DNA from: Texcoconibacillus texcoconensis
Lineage (GTDB): Bacteria > Bacillota > Bacilli > Bacillales > Salisediminibacteriaceae
Reading direction: 5' to 3'
Length of the DNA: 64,000 nt
Assembly (NCBI RefSeq): GCF_014202575.1
Contig: NZ_JACHHB010000003.1
Location: forward strand, 78,103-142,102
The notes under the pieces were generated by a model that was not told the DNA's origin, did no database searches, and worked only from the letters and a program-made list of their open reading frames with translations. Shown here piece by piece: positions 38,754-47,314 of the stretch. Position 1 is the first letter of the stretch. Every line of letters begins with the position of its first letter. Position numbers and translations under genes: made by a program.

Positions 38754-39527
38754 TTATTCATTGGATATCGAACGATAACGATGAACCACATCCATTCCAC
38801 CTGTAACGTCTAAAACAGCTCCCGTGACCATGTCGGCTTCATCACCTACGAGAAACAAAACACTACGGGCAATATCTTCCCCACTCCCAGGTCGCCCGAT
38901 TGGCGTCTCTTCATCTTCTAGACCTTTCGCTTCTGAAATTTCGGCTTCTTTCATATCACCAACGATTTTGCCAGGGCAGATCATGTTCGCTGTAATCCCA
39001 TTTTCGGCTTCTTCAATTGAAATCGTTTTCGTCAAGGAGGTTAAACCGACTTTCGCAGCAGAAAATGCTGATCGATAAATCCAACCCGGTGTCCCAACCG
39101 ACCCTTGAAAACCATATGTAATTATGCGCCCAAATTGCTGATTCCTCATGATCGGTATGACTTCTTTAAATAAATGAAAAGCTGAATTTAGATTCCCATC
39201 TATCATCTCATCCCATTCCGCATCACTATAATCAACCAATTTTTTTCGCTCAAAAATATACGGGCCGGCATTACAAATTAATATATCAATCCGCCCCCAA
39301 TTATCATACGTTTCACGAACGATGCGTTTCGTATCTTCTCGATTTGTAATATCACCGCGGACAAACTGCATACGTTCTTTGTATTGAGACCATTGATGTT
39401 TAAGTTGTCGTACAGCTTCTTCATCACTCCGATAGTGAATCGTTACTGAATACCCTTCTTCGAGGAGTGATTGAGTTACGCGTCTCCCCAACCCTTTGCT
39501 ACCTGCAGTTATCAATACATGGCGCAT
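38754..39527 (-). CDS. ytkK: SDR-family protein YtkK with altered active site
   Basis: A 257-residue short-chain dehydrogenase/reductase-fold protein matching B. subtilis YtkK. The cofactor motif is TAGSKGLG near 7-14, which is close to TGxxxGxG; NAG is present (CNAGPY near 87). At the catalytic site the usual YxxxK reads FSAAK, and the usual Ser is not evident, so it may bind cofactor without normal SDR catalysis. B. subtilis YtkK appears to share the Phe. The ATG is 7 bases after GGAGG; a TTG one codon earlier is less likely. Confidence 0.88.
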   Translation of the reverse strand: MRHVLITAGSKGLGRRVTQSLLEEGYSVTIHYRSDEEAVRQLKHQWSQYKERMQFVRGDITNREDTKRIVRETYDNWGRIDILICNAGPYIFERKKLVDYSDAEWDEMIDGNLNSAFHLFKEVIPIMRNQQFGRIITYGFQGSVGTPGWIYRSAFSAAKVGLTSLTKTISIEEAENGITANMICPGKIVGDMKEAEISEAKGLEDEETPIGRPGSGEDIARSVLFLVGDEADMVTGAVLDVTGGMDVVHRYRSISNE

Positions 39528-39657
39528 CAAACTTCCTCCTTTGTATCCATGGAGATCACCGTTGACTCACTCTATTATACGCTTTTCTAATAGGTATGTA
39601 AAAAAAAGCGCAAAACTACCTTCATATGAAATAGATATTCCTTTCAGTAAACATAAT

Positions 39658-39697
39658 AAAAAATCATTAAGAGATACTCACTCCCTTAATGATTTTT
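39658..39697 (-). terminator. Terminator after the 53-aa gene
   Basis: Minus-strand stem AAAAATCATTAAG/CTTAATGATTTTT with a 13-nt loop and a run of six U (39658-39663). It lies 10 bp past the stop of the small gene. Confidence 0.85.
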
Positions 39698-39707
39698 ATG
39701 AAAGCCG

Positions 39708-39869
39708 TTATTGATACTTATTTTCGTTACGTTGCTTATTTTTCTCATGCCCTTGTCGTTCCGGGTGGTGTGGTGAATTTTGGTAATACGAGTTCATCAG
39801 TTCATCATGAACTTCTGATTCACCTTCATTATCATAAAAACCATAGTCAAGTTTTGTTTCTTTTGACAT
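39708..39869 (-). CDS. Small hydrophilic protein (53 aa), unknown
   Basis: A 53-residue, highly polar protein beginning MSKETKLDYGFYDN, with a central GESEVHDELMNSYYQN and a His/Lys/Asn-rich end. GAGGAGGTG lies about 8 bases before the ATG, and a good terminator follows. No membrane segment. The family is not one I can name; similar small proteins are seen in Bacillus near ytkK-like loci. Confidence 0.7.
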   Translation of the reverse strand: MSKETKLDYGFYDNEGESEVHDELMNSYYQNSPHHPERQGHEKNKQRNENKYQ

Positions 39870-40033
39870 TTCCGAGACACCTCCTCTTTTCAAATATGTG
39901 TTTTATTATCCCTTTGTACATCATGTTTATTGTTTGTTAAAATTTATAAACTATTCATACAAATGCATCATTTACTTCAATTGTTTGATATAATGGAGGG
40001 TGAAGGTTGTATATCTTAAAGGAGGTTTCGCTA

Positions 40034-40477
40034 ATGACAATGAATTATCAAACAATCTTAGTGGCAGTCGACGGGTCTGATGAATCGAAGAGAGCTTTTA
40101 AAAAGTCAGTGGAACTCGCTAAATATCATGGTAGTCAACTTTTAATTACACATGTTGTCGACACCCGCACGTTTGCTTCCGTCGAACATTACGACAGAGC
40201 GATCATTTCTGAAGCTGAACAATACGCTGAAGAAATGCTCCAAGATTACAAACAACAAGCACAAGCAGAAGGCGTCAATGAAATTGAATTAATTATTGAC
40301 TACGGGTCTCCGAAAGTGAAAATTGCCAAGGATTTAGCTAAGAAATATGAAGTAGACTTAATTGTTACAGGAGCAACTGGTTTAAATGCTGTAGAACGAT
40401 TCTTAATTGGTAGCGTATCCGAGCATATTACTCGTCATTCTCAATGTGATGTTTTAATTGTGCGAAACCAAGAATAG
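40034..40477 (+). CDS. Universal stress protein UspA family
   Basis: A 147-residue nucleotide-binding stress protein. It starts ILVAVDGSDESKRA (ATP-binding Asp near 12) and carries GATGLNAVERFLIGSVSEHI, the G-x2-G-x9-G-S/T ATP motif of the ATP-binding class. GGAGG is 8 bases before the chosen ATG; the frame is open nine codons earlier. Its stimulus and partners are not visible from context. Confidence 0.93.
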   Translation: MTMNYQTILVAVDGSDESKRAFKKSVELAKYHGSQLLITHVVDTRTFASVEHYDRAIISEAEQYAEEMLQDYKQQAQAEGVNEIELIIDYGSPKVKIAKDLAKKYEVDLIVTGATGLNAVERFLIGSVSEHITRHSQCDVLIVRNQE

Positions 40478-40504
40478 TAAACAACAAAATGAGGAGGGGA
40501 AATT

Positions 40505-40822
40505 GTGGAGTTCATCTACGATAGGCGCCTTGGTATCTCTTTGCCTTATTTAGATCAACCATGGGAGACACTTTCTGTAAAAAACCAAACTGAAATTCTT
40601 ACTCAGTGGGAACTTATTCGAGGAACGATCCCTGAAAAGATCGCGGACATTGAAATGAGCATTGAGGACAAACAAATGGAGTTAAACCAAGAGGAAGAGT
40701 TCGAACGATCCTGCGCCTTGAATGATGAAGTTGCAGAATACGCCTCGGTGATCAACGACCTATGGATTTGGTACCGAACGTCGCCATCAGTTTCAAAACA
40801 ATTTTCTTCAAGTTCATTTTAA
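40505..40822 (+). CDS. Conserved small protein of unknown function
   Basis: A 105-residue soluble protein starting at GTG after GAGGGG. The central part is helical and acidic (MSIEDKQMELNQEEEFERS), followed by LNDEVAEYASVINDLWIWYR, which looks conserved in character. No catalytic motif or membrane segment. It lies 27 bp after the universal stress protein gene and shares its terminator, so the two probably form an operon. Confidence 0.75.
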   Translation: MEFIYDRRLGISLPYLDQPWETLSVKNQTEILTQWELIRGTIPEKIADIEMSIEDKQMELNQEEEFERSCALNDEVAEYASVINDLWIWYRTSPSVSKQFSSSSF

Positions 40823-40894
40823 ATGATTTAAAACGGAATTTTCAACATTTTATCTTACCACATATCAACAACGTAGTTCTTATGGATTTCACAT

Positions 40895-40937
40895 AAAGCA
40901 GCCCTAGCTAGGAAACTGGAGTAGAGGGCTGCTTTTT
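40895..40937 (+). terminator. Terminator after the Usp operon
   Basis: 10-11-bp stem AAAGCAGCCCT/AGGGCTGCTTT with an approximately 19-nt loop and a T5 tail; convergent EcsC-like gene on the other side may also use it. Confidence 0.88.
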
Positions 40938-40940
40938 ATG

Positions 40941-41786
40941 TTATCCATTACTTATTTGTTTTTCTTGTATAAATCTATTCTGGTAGAAGTGATGTGCGAT
41001 TGTCGTGACTTGTTCTGTAAACCGATAATTCATGCCTGCTCCAATGAAGGCTCCGAGAACAGGGATCGTTTGAGTGGATTTTTTCCGTAATAAAGAAAGC
41101 AACGAAACTTTTAATAATTGCTTTGCTGGCTGATGTAACCAATCAAAGCTGATCACTTGTTCTTTCCCCTCATAAAAGTACCAATCATCATCAAACCCCT
41201 GCACCTCTTTTTCTAAATAAAGCCATTCACTTCGCTGTAATGGACGTGGCAAAGAGGCAACATGAAAAAGTTTTAAAACGAGCATCATCTCGTACGGTTT
41301 TCGTAAATCAAATCCATATGTCGTAGCCACAAGTTGAATAGCGCGGATATTGACCGCCATAAGTGTTGGTAAATCAGCAGCTAAAAATAAAGGTCCTCCA
41401 ATTCCTGACGCCCCTCCTTGACCTAAAGATAACAGCCGTTGTTTTGCTAACGATTTATCTGCAATCATTTTTAGCTGATCTATTCTTAACTTTTTCATAT
41501 CGTTAACTGTTTGTACATCTTCTTGAAATGCACGAGCCGTTGTTAAAATGTGATCTACTGCCTGTTTATCAAACTTTGATTGTTGCATCGAAGCTTGAAT
41601 TTGGAAGAGTCCTTCATCAACGATCTTCAACACTTTATTTTTCCATTTCCCTTCAAACGAGGACATCGTTTTACTTAACCAAGATTGATACGTTAACGAA
41701 GCTGGTGAGTCATTGTCTACAAACCATTCTTCCTCCCATCTTAATAATTCTTCATACAATTGTTGTTCTCGTTTCGTAAGTGACAT
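40941..41786 (-). CDS. EcsC family protein
   Basis: A 281-residue protein of the EcsC family. After a helical N-terminal half (1-120) comes the Gly-rich GQGGASGIGGPLFLAADLPTL (here near 128-148; hydrophobic, possibly membrane-inserting) with VNIRAIQLVATTYGFDLRKPYE, which is diagnostic; a second hydrophobic Gly-rich stretch VLGAFIGAGMNY lies near 245. EcsC is named from the ecsABC locus, but the role of the family is unclear. AAGGAGG precedes the chosen ATG by 8 bases. Confidence 0.85.
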   Translation of the reverse strand: MSLTKREQQLYEELLRWEEEWFVDNDSPASLTYQSWLSKTMSSFEGKWKNKVLKIVDEGLFQIQASMQQSKFDKQAVDHILTTARAFQEDVQTVNDMKKLRIDQLKMIADKSLAKQRLLSLGQGGASGIGGPLFLAADLPTLMAVNIRAIQLVATTYGFDLRKPYEMMLVLKLFHVASLPRPLQRSEWLYLEKEVQGFDDDWYFYEGKEQVISFDWLHQPAKQLLKVSLLSLLRKKSTQTIPVLGAFIGAGMNYRFTEQVTTIAHHFYQNRFIQEKQISNG

Positions 41787-41910
41787 ATCATTTTCCTCCT
41801 TATTCAATTCAACAACGATGTATAAGCCCTCACTATTTACCTTATTCTCAATTTATTTACCTATCCCTTCCATTTGGAGGCGATTTATTTAAAAATATCA
41901 TTTAAAAATG

Positions 41911-41961
41911 AAAAAAGACCCTTAACAGACAACTACATTTTAGTAGTCATTGTTAAGGGTC
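41911..41961 (-). terminator. Terminator after ackA
   Basis: Minus-strand outer stem GACCCTTAACA/TGTTAAGGGTC plus an inner ACTAC/GTAGT helix, followed by six U at 41911-41916. Confidence 0.95.
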
Positions 41962-41991
41962 ATATTATCATAGCAATCGTTCACCTAGCTT

Positions 41992-43185
41992 TTATTGAAT
42001 ATCTCCTAAGCGAACTGTATCGCGTGCAATCATCACTTCTTCGTTTGTCGGAACGACCATGACTTTAACTGGTGAGTGCGAATAGTTGATAAATGTTTCT
42101 TTACCACGTGTTTCGTTTAAGGAAGGATCCCAATAAATACCCATGAACTCTAATCCTTTTAACACTTTTTCACGAATGGTAATACTGTTTTCACCGATTC
42201 CAGCCGTAAAGACAACTGCATCAATGCCATGCATACGCGCTGCGTAAGAGCCGATATACTTATGGATACGAGATGTAAATACGTCAAGAGCTAATTGCGC
42301 ACGTTCGTTTCCAGCTTCAGCTTCTTGCTCGATATCTCTTAAATCACTTGAAAATCCGGAAAGTGCAAGAAGTCCACTTTTCTTATTTAAAATCTGAATG
42401 ACTTCGTCTGCTGTTTTTCCTGTTTTCTCCATAACATACGGGATCAATGCTGGGTCAATATTTCCTGAACGTGTCCCCATAGTCACACCCGCTAATGGTG
42501 TGAAGCCCATTGATGTTTCGATCGATTCTCCACCTTCAATCGCAGCGATACTTGCACCATTTCCTAAGTGACAAGAAATGATACGAAGATCTTCTTTTGG
42601 TTGGTCAAGCATTTCTGCTGCGCGCTCAGAAACATACTTATGACTTGTACCATGGAAACCGTACTTACGGATACCATAGTCTTCGTAATATTCATAAGGA
42701 ATACTGTAAAGGTAAGATTGCTCTGGCATTGTCTGGTGGAACGCCGTATCGAAAACCGCAACCGCTGGAACATTCGGTAAAACTTCTTGGAAAGCACGAA
42801 TACCAGTAATATTCGCTGGGTTATGAAGAGGTGCCAATTCAGATACTTCTTCAATTCCTTCTAGCACTTCATCGTTAATTAAGATTGAGTCATTAAATTT
42901 CTCTCCCCCATGAACAACACGGTGGCCAATACCTTGGATCTCATCTAGTGATTGAATAATGCCAAAACTCGTCAACTTATCAAGTAAGATTTTAACAGCT
43001 TGTGCATGATGTTCAATATCTAACGTTTCTTCTTTCTTTTCTCCATTTACTTCGATGCTGAAAATTGAATCGTTTAAACCAATTCGTTCAACTATTCCTT
43101 TTGTGACAACTGTCTCTTCAGGCATCTCCAATAACTGAAATTTCAATGACGAGCTTCCGGCATTGATCGCCATAATTTTCGACAT
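41992..43185 (-). CDS. ackA: Acetate kinase
   Basis: Interconverts acetyl phosphate and acetate with ATP production during overflow metabolism. In 397 residues: [13 protein letters not shown] at 7-19, [30 protein letters not shown] and [13 protein letters not shown] are the standard phosphate- and acetate-binding segments. AAGGAGTTGAGG precedes the ATG. It follows ytxK but across a 398-bp region with its own promoter-like and leader elements, so it is probably separately controlled. Confidence 0.97.
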   Translation of the reverse strand: MSKIMAINAGSSSLKFQLLEMPEETVVTKGIVERIGLNDSIFSIEVNGEKKEETLDIEHHAQAVKILLDKLTSFGIIQSLDEIQGIGHRVVHGGEKFNDSILINDEVLEGIEEVSELAPLHNPANITGIRAFQEVLPNVPAVAVFDTAFHQTMPEQSYLYSIPYEYYEDYGIRKYGFHGTSHKYVSERAAEMLDQPKEDLRIISCHLGNGASIAAIEGGESIETSMGFTPLAGVTMGTRSGNIDPALIPYVMEKTGKTADEVIQILNKKSGLLALSGFSSDLRDIEQEAEAGNERAQLALDVFTSRIHKYIGSYAARMHGIDAVVFTAGIGENSITIREKVLKGLEFMGIYWDPSLNETRGKETFINYSHSPVKVMVVPTNEEVMIARDTVRLGDIQ

Positions 43186-43229
43186 GGTTCCTCAACTCCT
43201 TGTTTTTTAATAAATGATTGATAACATGA

Positions 43230-43311
43230 AAAGAGAAGAGGCTTACCTCTTCAGAAAAAAATATACGTACCGCAGTCTCTAACCGTCTGTAGAGTCAAAA
43301 ACACGGTTCGT
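43230..43311 (-). promoter_or_regulatory. Structured leader upstream of ackA
   Basis: Two minus-strand hairpins lie 45-126 bp before ackA. The distal one (43265-43311) joins ACG-ACCG to CGGT-CGT, with an inner CTCTA/TAGAG helix. The proximal one (43235-43252) is a perfect GAAGAGG/CCTCTTC stem followed by UCUUUUC, which is terminator-like. They may form an attenuator or simply end transcripts from ytxK. The rest of 43186-43583 contains no gene. Confidence 0.45.
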
Positions 43312-43528
43312 ATTTCACCCTTACATTTCATTATCCTTACGAATTCAAAACATTAAAGCTGTCGTAATTTCACAACACCTATTAAACCACTAACGAAAGT
43401 AGATTTCAACCCTCTGTGTTACATGCAAATTTTCATTTTATATATAACAGTTTCATTTTTTCTATACATATATCTTGCTAAAGCTTTTATATACTGTGCT
43501 TATACTGTTTCCATAACAGCCGAATATC

Positions 43529-43580
43529 ATCATACATAAAGTTGAACAAAAATGTGAACTTTTTGTGACAATTTTGTGAA
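43529..43580 (-). promoter_or_regulatory. 11-bp-periodic TTCACA repeats and promoter upstream of ackA
   Basis: On the minus strand the hexamers TTCACA (43575-43580), GTCACA (43564-43569) and TTCACA (43553-43558), with a degenerate GTTCAA (43542-43547), recur every 11 bp. This is the layout of B. subtilis PhoP boxes. The third hexamer can act as a -35, with TATGAT (43529-43534) as -10 at 18-bp spacing. The function is inferred. Confidence 0.45.
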
Positions 43581-43583
43581 AAT

Positions 43584-44600
43584 TCACACATCCTTTTCAA
43601 TCTGTCCATCTATCCAATCCTCAATTTGTTTAATCATATCAGCCATTGCCGCTTTATTCGTAAATGAAGGGAGCTCCGCTAAAAGGGCTTGGTCTGGATC
43701 GCGTAAATATTCGTCTCGTTTCCGGACGATAAAAATACTTTTTGCGTATTGCTGATTTTTAAACATTGATTGTGGAAGTTGCAATAATCCATAGATCATC
43801 GTTTCTTTCTTAATCCATTCATGGAGTTGATCCGCTTGGTCTGATTGAAATAAACCATTGGGTATTAAAAATATGCCATATCCACCAGGCTTTGTTTGTT
43901 CAATCGCTCGTTCGATTAACAAATGGTGAACATAAGGTTTTTCGTTTCCTCCTGGATTTAGGGAGTAATTTTTAGCGACTTCTTCATTCGGATAATAACC
44001 GATAGGTAAATCACAAATGACGACATCATCTAATTCGTCCATTTTTGTTACGATACTATCTTGATGAAATAAGTTGACATCATGGTTTTGCAAATTCGCA
44101 TTTGCGTAAGCTAATTGAATAAGAGTCTCATCTGGGTCGATACCCTTCCCTTTTGCAGGCTTTGATATTGTATTCAATACTGCTGTTAATAAATTTGCTG
44201 ATCCCACTGCCGGATCATAAATGAAGAGAGGCTCATCATTATTATCCGCTCGTTTATTGATGACCATTTTTTCAACGAGATAACCAATAAAAAGACTGAC
44301 AGCATCAGGTGTCATGGCATGGTGTGGTTGTGTAGAAGCTCGCATCCCTTTTAACGTTGCTAATTGAATCGCCTTTCTTACTTCCTCGCTACGTAACGAC
44401 TCATCTGGTAATTCATTTAAGGCTTCTCTTATTTCATCGGTCGTTTCCTTATCTAGTTGTTGCATCACATCGTGATGAAATACGTTTTCTCCCATTGCAA
44501 CTAGTGCATCCAAATAAGGGGTTTGTAAGTACCGTTGCAAGCATTCTGTCCCACGATCAAGGCATTCATATAATTTTTCTACATTTGTTGTTGCTTCCAT
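43584..44600 (-). CDS. ytxK: Class I SAM-dependent methyltransferase YtxK
   Basis: A 338-residue protein resembling adenine-N6 methyltransferases. A helical N-terminal region (1-95) precedes the Rossmann domain with the SAM motif DPAVGSANLL near 129-138 and the catalytic-like motif DLPIGYYP near 195-202, in place of N/DPPY. There is no target-recognition domain and no restriction partner nearby. B. subtilis YtxK sits in the same place beside ackA and tpx. Substrate unknown. Confidence 0.88.
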   Translation of the reverse strand: MEATTNVEKLYECLDRGTECLQRYLQTPYLDALVAMGENVFHHDVMQQLDKETTDEIREALNELPDESLRSEEVRKAIQLATLKGMRASTQPHHAMTPDAVSLFIGYLVEKMVINKRADNNDEPLFIYDPAVGSANLLTAVLNTISKPAKGKGIDPDETLIQLAYANANLQNHDVNLFHQDSIVTKMDELDDVVICDLPIGYYPNEEVAKNYSLNPGGNEKPYVHHLLIERAIEQTKPGGYGIFLIPNGLFQSDQADQLHEWIKKETMIYGLLQLPQSMFKNQQYAKSIFIVRKRDEYLRDPDQALLAELPSFTNKAAMADMIKQIEDWIDGQIEKDV

Positions 44601-44703
44601 TATTTTCTCCCCCTATTTAACCTTTTTGTACAAACATTTATTTTATCAAAAATTTACCTAACAACCAATATTGAGCTTTTTACATTTATGTAAACATAAA
44701 ATA

Positions 44704-44778
44704 GTCCAATTTCTCGAAAAAAGGAGAGGAAAGCGGAATTCCAGCTTCCATTCACTTCACGAAATCGAGAAATTGGAC
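44704..44778. repeat. 75-bp palindromic element between tpx and ytxK
   Basis: Perfect 13-bp terminal inverted repeats GTCCAATTTCTCG (44704-44716) and CGAGAAATTGGAC (44766-44778) enclose a second imperfect palindrome, GGAAAGCGGAATTCC...GCTTCC (44728-44750). On the minus strand it is followed by UAUUUUA, so it could end tpx, but the arrangement also resembles a small dispersed palindromic repeat. Confidence 0.75.
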
Positions 44779-44824
44779 ATGCATATCAAAACAAATGATT
44801 CAAATTTGATATTGTAAGATACAA

Positions 44825-45325
44825 TTATTTTGCTTGACGAGCAGCTTCTAAAGCTCCTTCATAATCTGGATGGTTCGTTGCTTCGGACACGTATTCTGTA
44901 TAGGTTACTTTGTCATTTGAATCGATAACAAAAACCGAACGAGCTAATAAGCGAAGTTCCTCGATCGCTACGCCGTAAGCTTCACCAAATGACAGGTCAC
45001 GGTGGTCAGATAATGTTTGTACATTTTCAATCCCCGCAGCTGCACACCAGCGTTTCTGAGCAAATGGGAGGTCAACACTAATCGTCAACACTTCAACACC
45101 ATCAAGTTTTGCAGCCTCTTCATTGAAGCGACGTGTCTGTTGATCACAAACTCCTGTATCGATCGATGGAACAACACTTATCAGACGCACGCGTCCTTTC
45201 GAATCATCTAATGTTACTTCGGAAAGATCATTCGCTAAAACTGTGAAATTTGGTGCTTGATCTCCTACTTTAACTTCATTCCCTCGTAATGTTACAGGTT
45301 TTTCTTTAAATGTAATTTCTGCCAC
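44825..45325 (-). CDS. tpx: Thiol peroxidase Tpx
   Basis: Atypical 2-Cys peroxiredoxin reducing hydroperoxides with thioredoxin. In 166 residues: peroxidatic Cys60 in [11 protein letters not shown] and resolving Cys94 in KRWCAAAG, with the PxxxT/SxxC-type loop conserved. AGGAGG precedes the ATG. Monocistronic between ytfJ and ytxK. Confidence 0.96.
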   Translation of the reverse strand: MAEITFKEKPVTLRGNEVKVGDQAPNFTVLANDLSEVTLDDSKGRVRLISVVPSIDTGVCDQQTRRFNEEAAKLDGVEVLTISVDLPFAQKRWCAAAGIENVQTLSDHRDLSFGEAYGVAIEELRLLARSVFVIDSNDKVTYTEYVSEATNHPDYEGALEAARQAK

Positions 45326-45436
45326 TGAAACGTCCTCCTTTATCTATGTTCCTTAACATAGATAGGATACCACAAATTACACGATGTAAAACGAGGAAAT
45401 GCTCACAGATTTTGAAATTTCAAAACAAATTCCCGA

Positions 45437-45946
45437 TTACATCCCTGGTTGATTTGGATCAAAATTGCTTGGCGGCTGTTGTGGCTGTTGTGGCTGGTCT
45501 CCTGTTGCATCTACTCCAGTTGTTTGGTTCATTCCTTGATTCGTTCCACCTGATTGCATCATCTGTTGAATTTTATCTACAACTTGCGGAGCAAAGTCCA
45601 TCAGTTTCTCATAGATGTGCGTCTGTTGGTCTAAATGGACCATATTTACACCTTGAGTACCGACGACTAAAAATGCAATTGGCGTGATTGATACACCGCC
45701 ACCACTTCCTCCACCGAAAGGGTTCTTCTTTTCTTGTCCAGACCCAGTCCCGGCACTAGAAGATTTTTGCTCAACAACAAATTCGCTACCGCCAGCTGCA
45801 AACCCAAATCCAACTTTTGAAATCGGTAATATAACACTTCCATCTGGCGTCTCAACCGGATCACCAACAATCGTATTAACATCTACCATTTCCTTTAAAT
45901 TTTCCATCGCTGTCTTCATTAATCCTTGAATTGGATGATCAGACAT
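45437..45946 (-). CDS. ytfJ: Sporulation protein YtfJ (GerW family)
   Basis: A 169-residue protein with the YtfJ signature: VGDPVETPDGSVILPISKVGFGFAAGG near 27-53 (given here only by position; key residues D29, P30, G52), a Gly-rich FGGGSGGGVSITPIAF, and a Gln/Pro/Asn-rich C-terminal tail (about 128-169). GerW/YtfJ is needed for normal germination in B. subtilis. The start overlaps ytfI by 8 bp and has GGAGG 8 bases upstream. Confidence 0.92.
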   Translation of the reverse strand: MSDHPIQGLMKTAMENLKEMVDVNTIVGDPVETPDGSVILPISKVGFGFAAGGSEFVVEQKSSSAGTGSGQEKKNPFGGGSGGGVSITPIAFLVVGTQGVNMVHLDQQTHIYEKLMDFAPQVVDKIQQMMQSGGTNQGMNQTTGVDATGDQPQQPQQPPSNFDPNQPGM

Positions 45947-46622
45947 GCTTCATTCCTCCTTCATTCAGCCCTTGTGACTTCTTTTTGTTAAGAAACCAAC
46001 GACGTCCATGCAAAAGCACTTGTAAACCTGCGATCATAGCATAACCGATTCTAAAAGATAACATACATGATAACCTCGTTTTCGAGACAAACCCTTGATA
46101 AATCGGATTGACTGACAATGTTGGATTTGATTTCACACGCATATAATGAGCCATTAGGCCAAAAATATTCCCTTTAATCGACCATAATAAGCCAGAAAAC
46201 TGTGCAGTTAAAGCCGCATCGTCAAGTCCTACTGCGGTTTCCCAACTAAAATGCTTGACGGTCATTTTACGCAAAAAACGCCGCGTGATTTTATAAAAAC
46301 CATGAACATGTTTTAGAAAACGTTCAAATTGACGAAGGTCGTAAAGAATTCTACGCCAGGAAAGTTTCTTTTCTTTTTCAGAGTGACCTACCTGCGAATC
46401 CGTTTCTTCTTTAAAGTTCAAAGATGCTGTCTCTTCATCGATCGTAAGTACAGGAACAGAAATAGAGTAACGAATAAGCCCATACCACATGCGAAAACGA
46501 ATCGTTAATTGATCATCGTCACCTCGATGCTCATAACTCATATGTATCGTTAGTTTGCTAATCGAGACTATTAAGAATAGAAAAAGAATCAAGCCAATAA
46601 CGAGCCAGATCGTGAACCACAA
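45939..46622 (-). CDS. ytfI: DUF2953 membrane protein YtfI
   Basis: A 227-residue protein with an N-terminal membrane anchor (about 3-22) and a charged, beta-rich domain, matching the DUF2953 proteins that pair with YtfJ. A TTG start is preferred: GGGGG lies 7 bases before it and the next upstream sequence is a strong terminator hairpin (46670-46739), inside which the longest reading frame would have to start. It is translationally coupled to ytfJ. Function unknown; a sporulation role is inferred from the pairing. Confidence 0.82.
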   Translation of the reverse strand: MWFTIWLVIGLILFLFLIVSISKLTIHMSYEHRGDDDQLTIRFRMWYGLIRYSISVPVLTIDEETASLNFKEETDSQVGHSEKEKKLSWRRILYDLRQFERFLKHVHGFYKITRRFLRKMTVKHFSWETAVGLDDAALTAQFSGLLWSIKGNIFGLMAHYMRVKSNPTLSVNPIYQGFVSKTRLSCMLSFRIGYAMIAGLQVLLHGRRWFLNKKKSQGLNEGGMKHV

Positions 46623-46669
46623 ATTGGAACCCCCTTTTTTCTTCCAGTTTTTCCGACTTGCCTTGAAAA

Positions 46670-46739
46670 TAAACAAAACGAACGTTTTCACCTCGATCTC
46701 GTTTGTCATATCAACAAACCGAGCAAGAGAAAACGTTCG
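46670..46739 (-). terminator. Terminator between yteJ and ytfI
   Basis: Minus-strand 11-bp stem CGAACGTTTTC/GAAAACGTTCG (46679-46689, 46729-46739) with an inner CTCGGTTTGT/ACAAACGAG helix, followed by UUUUGUUUAUUUU. It separates sppA-yteJ from ytfI-ytfJ. Confidence 0.85.
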
Positions 46740-46756
46740 CCCTAAAGATATATCTT

Positions 46757-47302
46757 TTACACTTTTCGTTCACGTATGCAAATCACTTGCGTATCAGCAA
46801 TTAAATCGTGTAATCCACGCTTTTTAGAATGAAAAGCGACAACAAAGTAAAGAGCATACAAGAAAAAGAAAGCTTGATGGATAAAACGACCGACCACTTC
46901 TCGAAATACGACATCGTTCCAACGTAAGGGGGCGTTATCATATCGAACGACAACCAACCCGAATAGTTGTTTTCCGATCGTTCGCCCGAGCCATTTTGTT
47001 AACACAACAAAATAAATGAACCCTACAAGGGTTGTCGTAACAGACAACACTGAAATTTGTGCAACCATTTGATCCATTAAATCTGTAAATCGAAAAAACG
47101 GTGTTACGAGAATACCGTTAATGCTAGACACAACAATAATATCTACTAGATACGCCCAAAAGCGAATCCAAAAACCTGCATACATTTCCACAGTATTTGA
47201 ACTTTCATCTCGTTTTTCAACTGAATCTGTTACTGAAAGATCCTCATCTTCATCAAACGCTATCTCTTCATTTCTTTCATTGTTTTGTTTATCTTCTGTC
47301 AT
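46757..47302 (-). CDS. yteJ: RDD family membrane protein YteJ
   Basis: A 181-residue protein: acidic N-terminal tail (1-40), then an RDD domain with three to four membrane segments. The family residues are in AGFWIRFWAYLVDIIVV (Arg, Asp), TIGKQLFGLVVV and RGLHDLIADTQVI. In B. subtilis YteJ acts with SppA to resist lantibiotics; here it lies 12 bp downstream of sppA, which supports the same pairing. Confidence 0.9.
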   Translation of the reverse strand: MTEDKQNNERNEEIAFDEDEDLSVTDSVEKRDESSNTVEMYAGFWIRFWAYLVDIIVVSSINGILVTPFFRFTDLMDQMVAQISVLSVTTTLVGFIYFVVLTKWLGRTIGKQLFGLVVVRYDNAPLRWNDVVFREVVGRFIHQAFFFLYALYFVVAFHSKKRGLHDLIADTQVICIRERKV

Positions 47303-47314
47303 GACGATATCCCC

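Noticed and set aside
43575-43588. TGTGAAAATTCACA palindrome as an Fnr/CRP or Rex site
   Set aside because: The half-sites are 4 bp apart for the TGTGA/TCACA form (6 needed) and 2 bp for the Rex form (4 needed); it overlaps the ytxK stop codon. The 11-bp TTCACA periodicity explains the region better.
43584-44600. YtxK as a restriction-modification methyltransferase
   Set aside because: No restriction or specificity subunit nearby and no target-recognition domain; the gene is a conserved neighbour of ackA and tpx in Bacillus.
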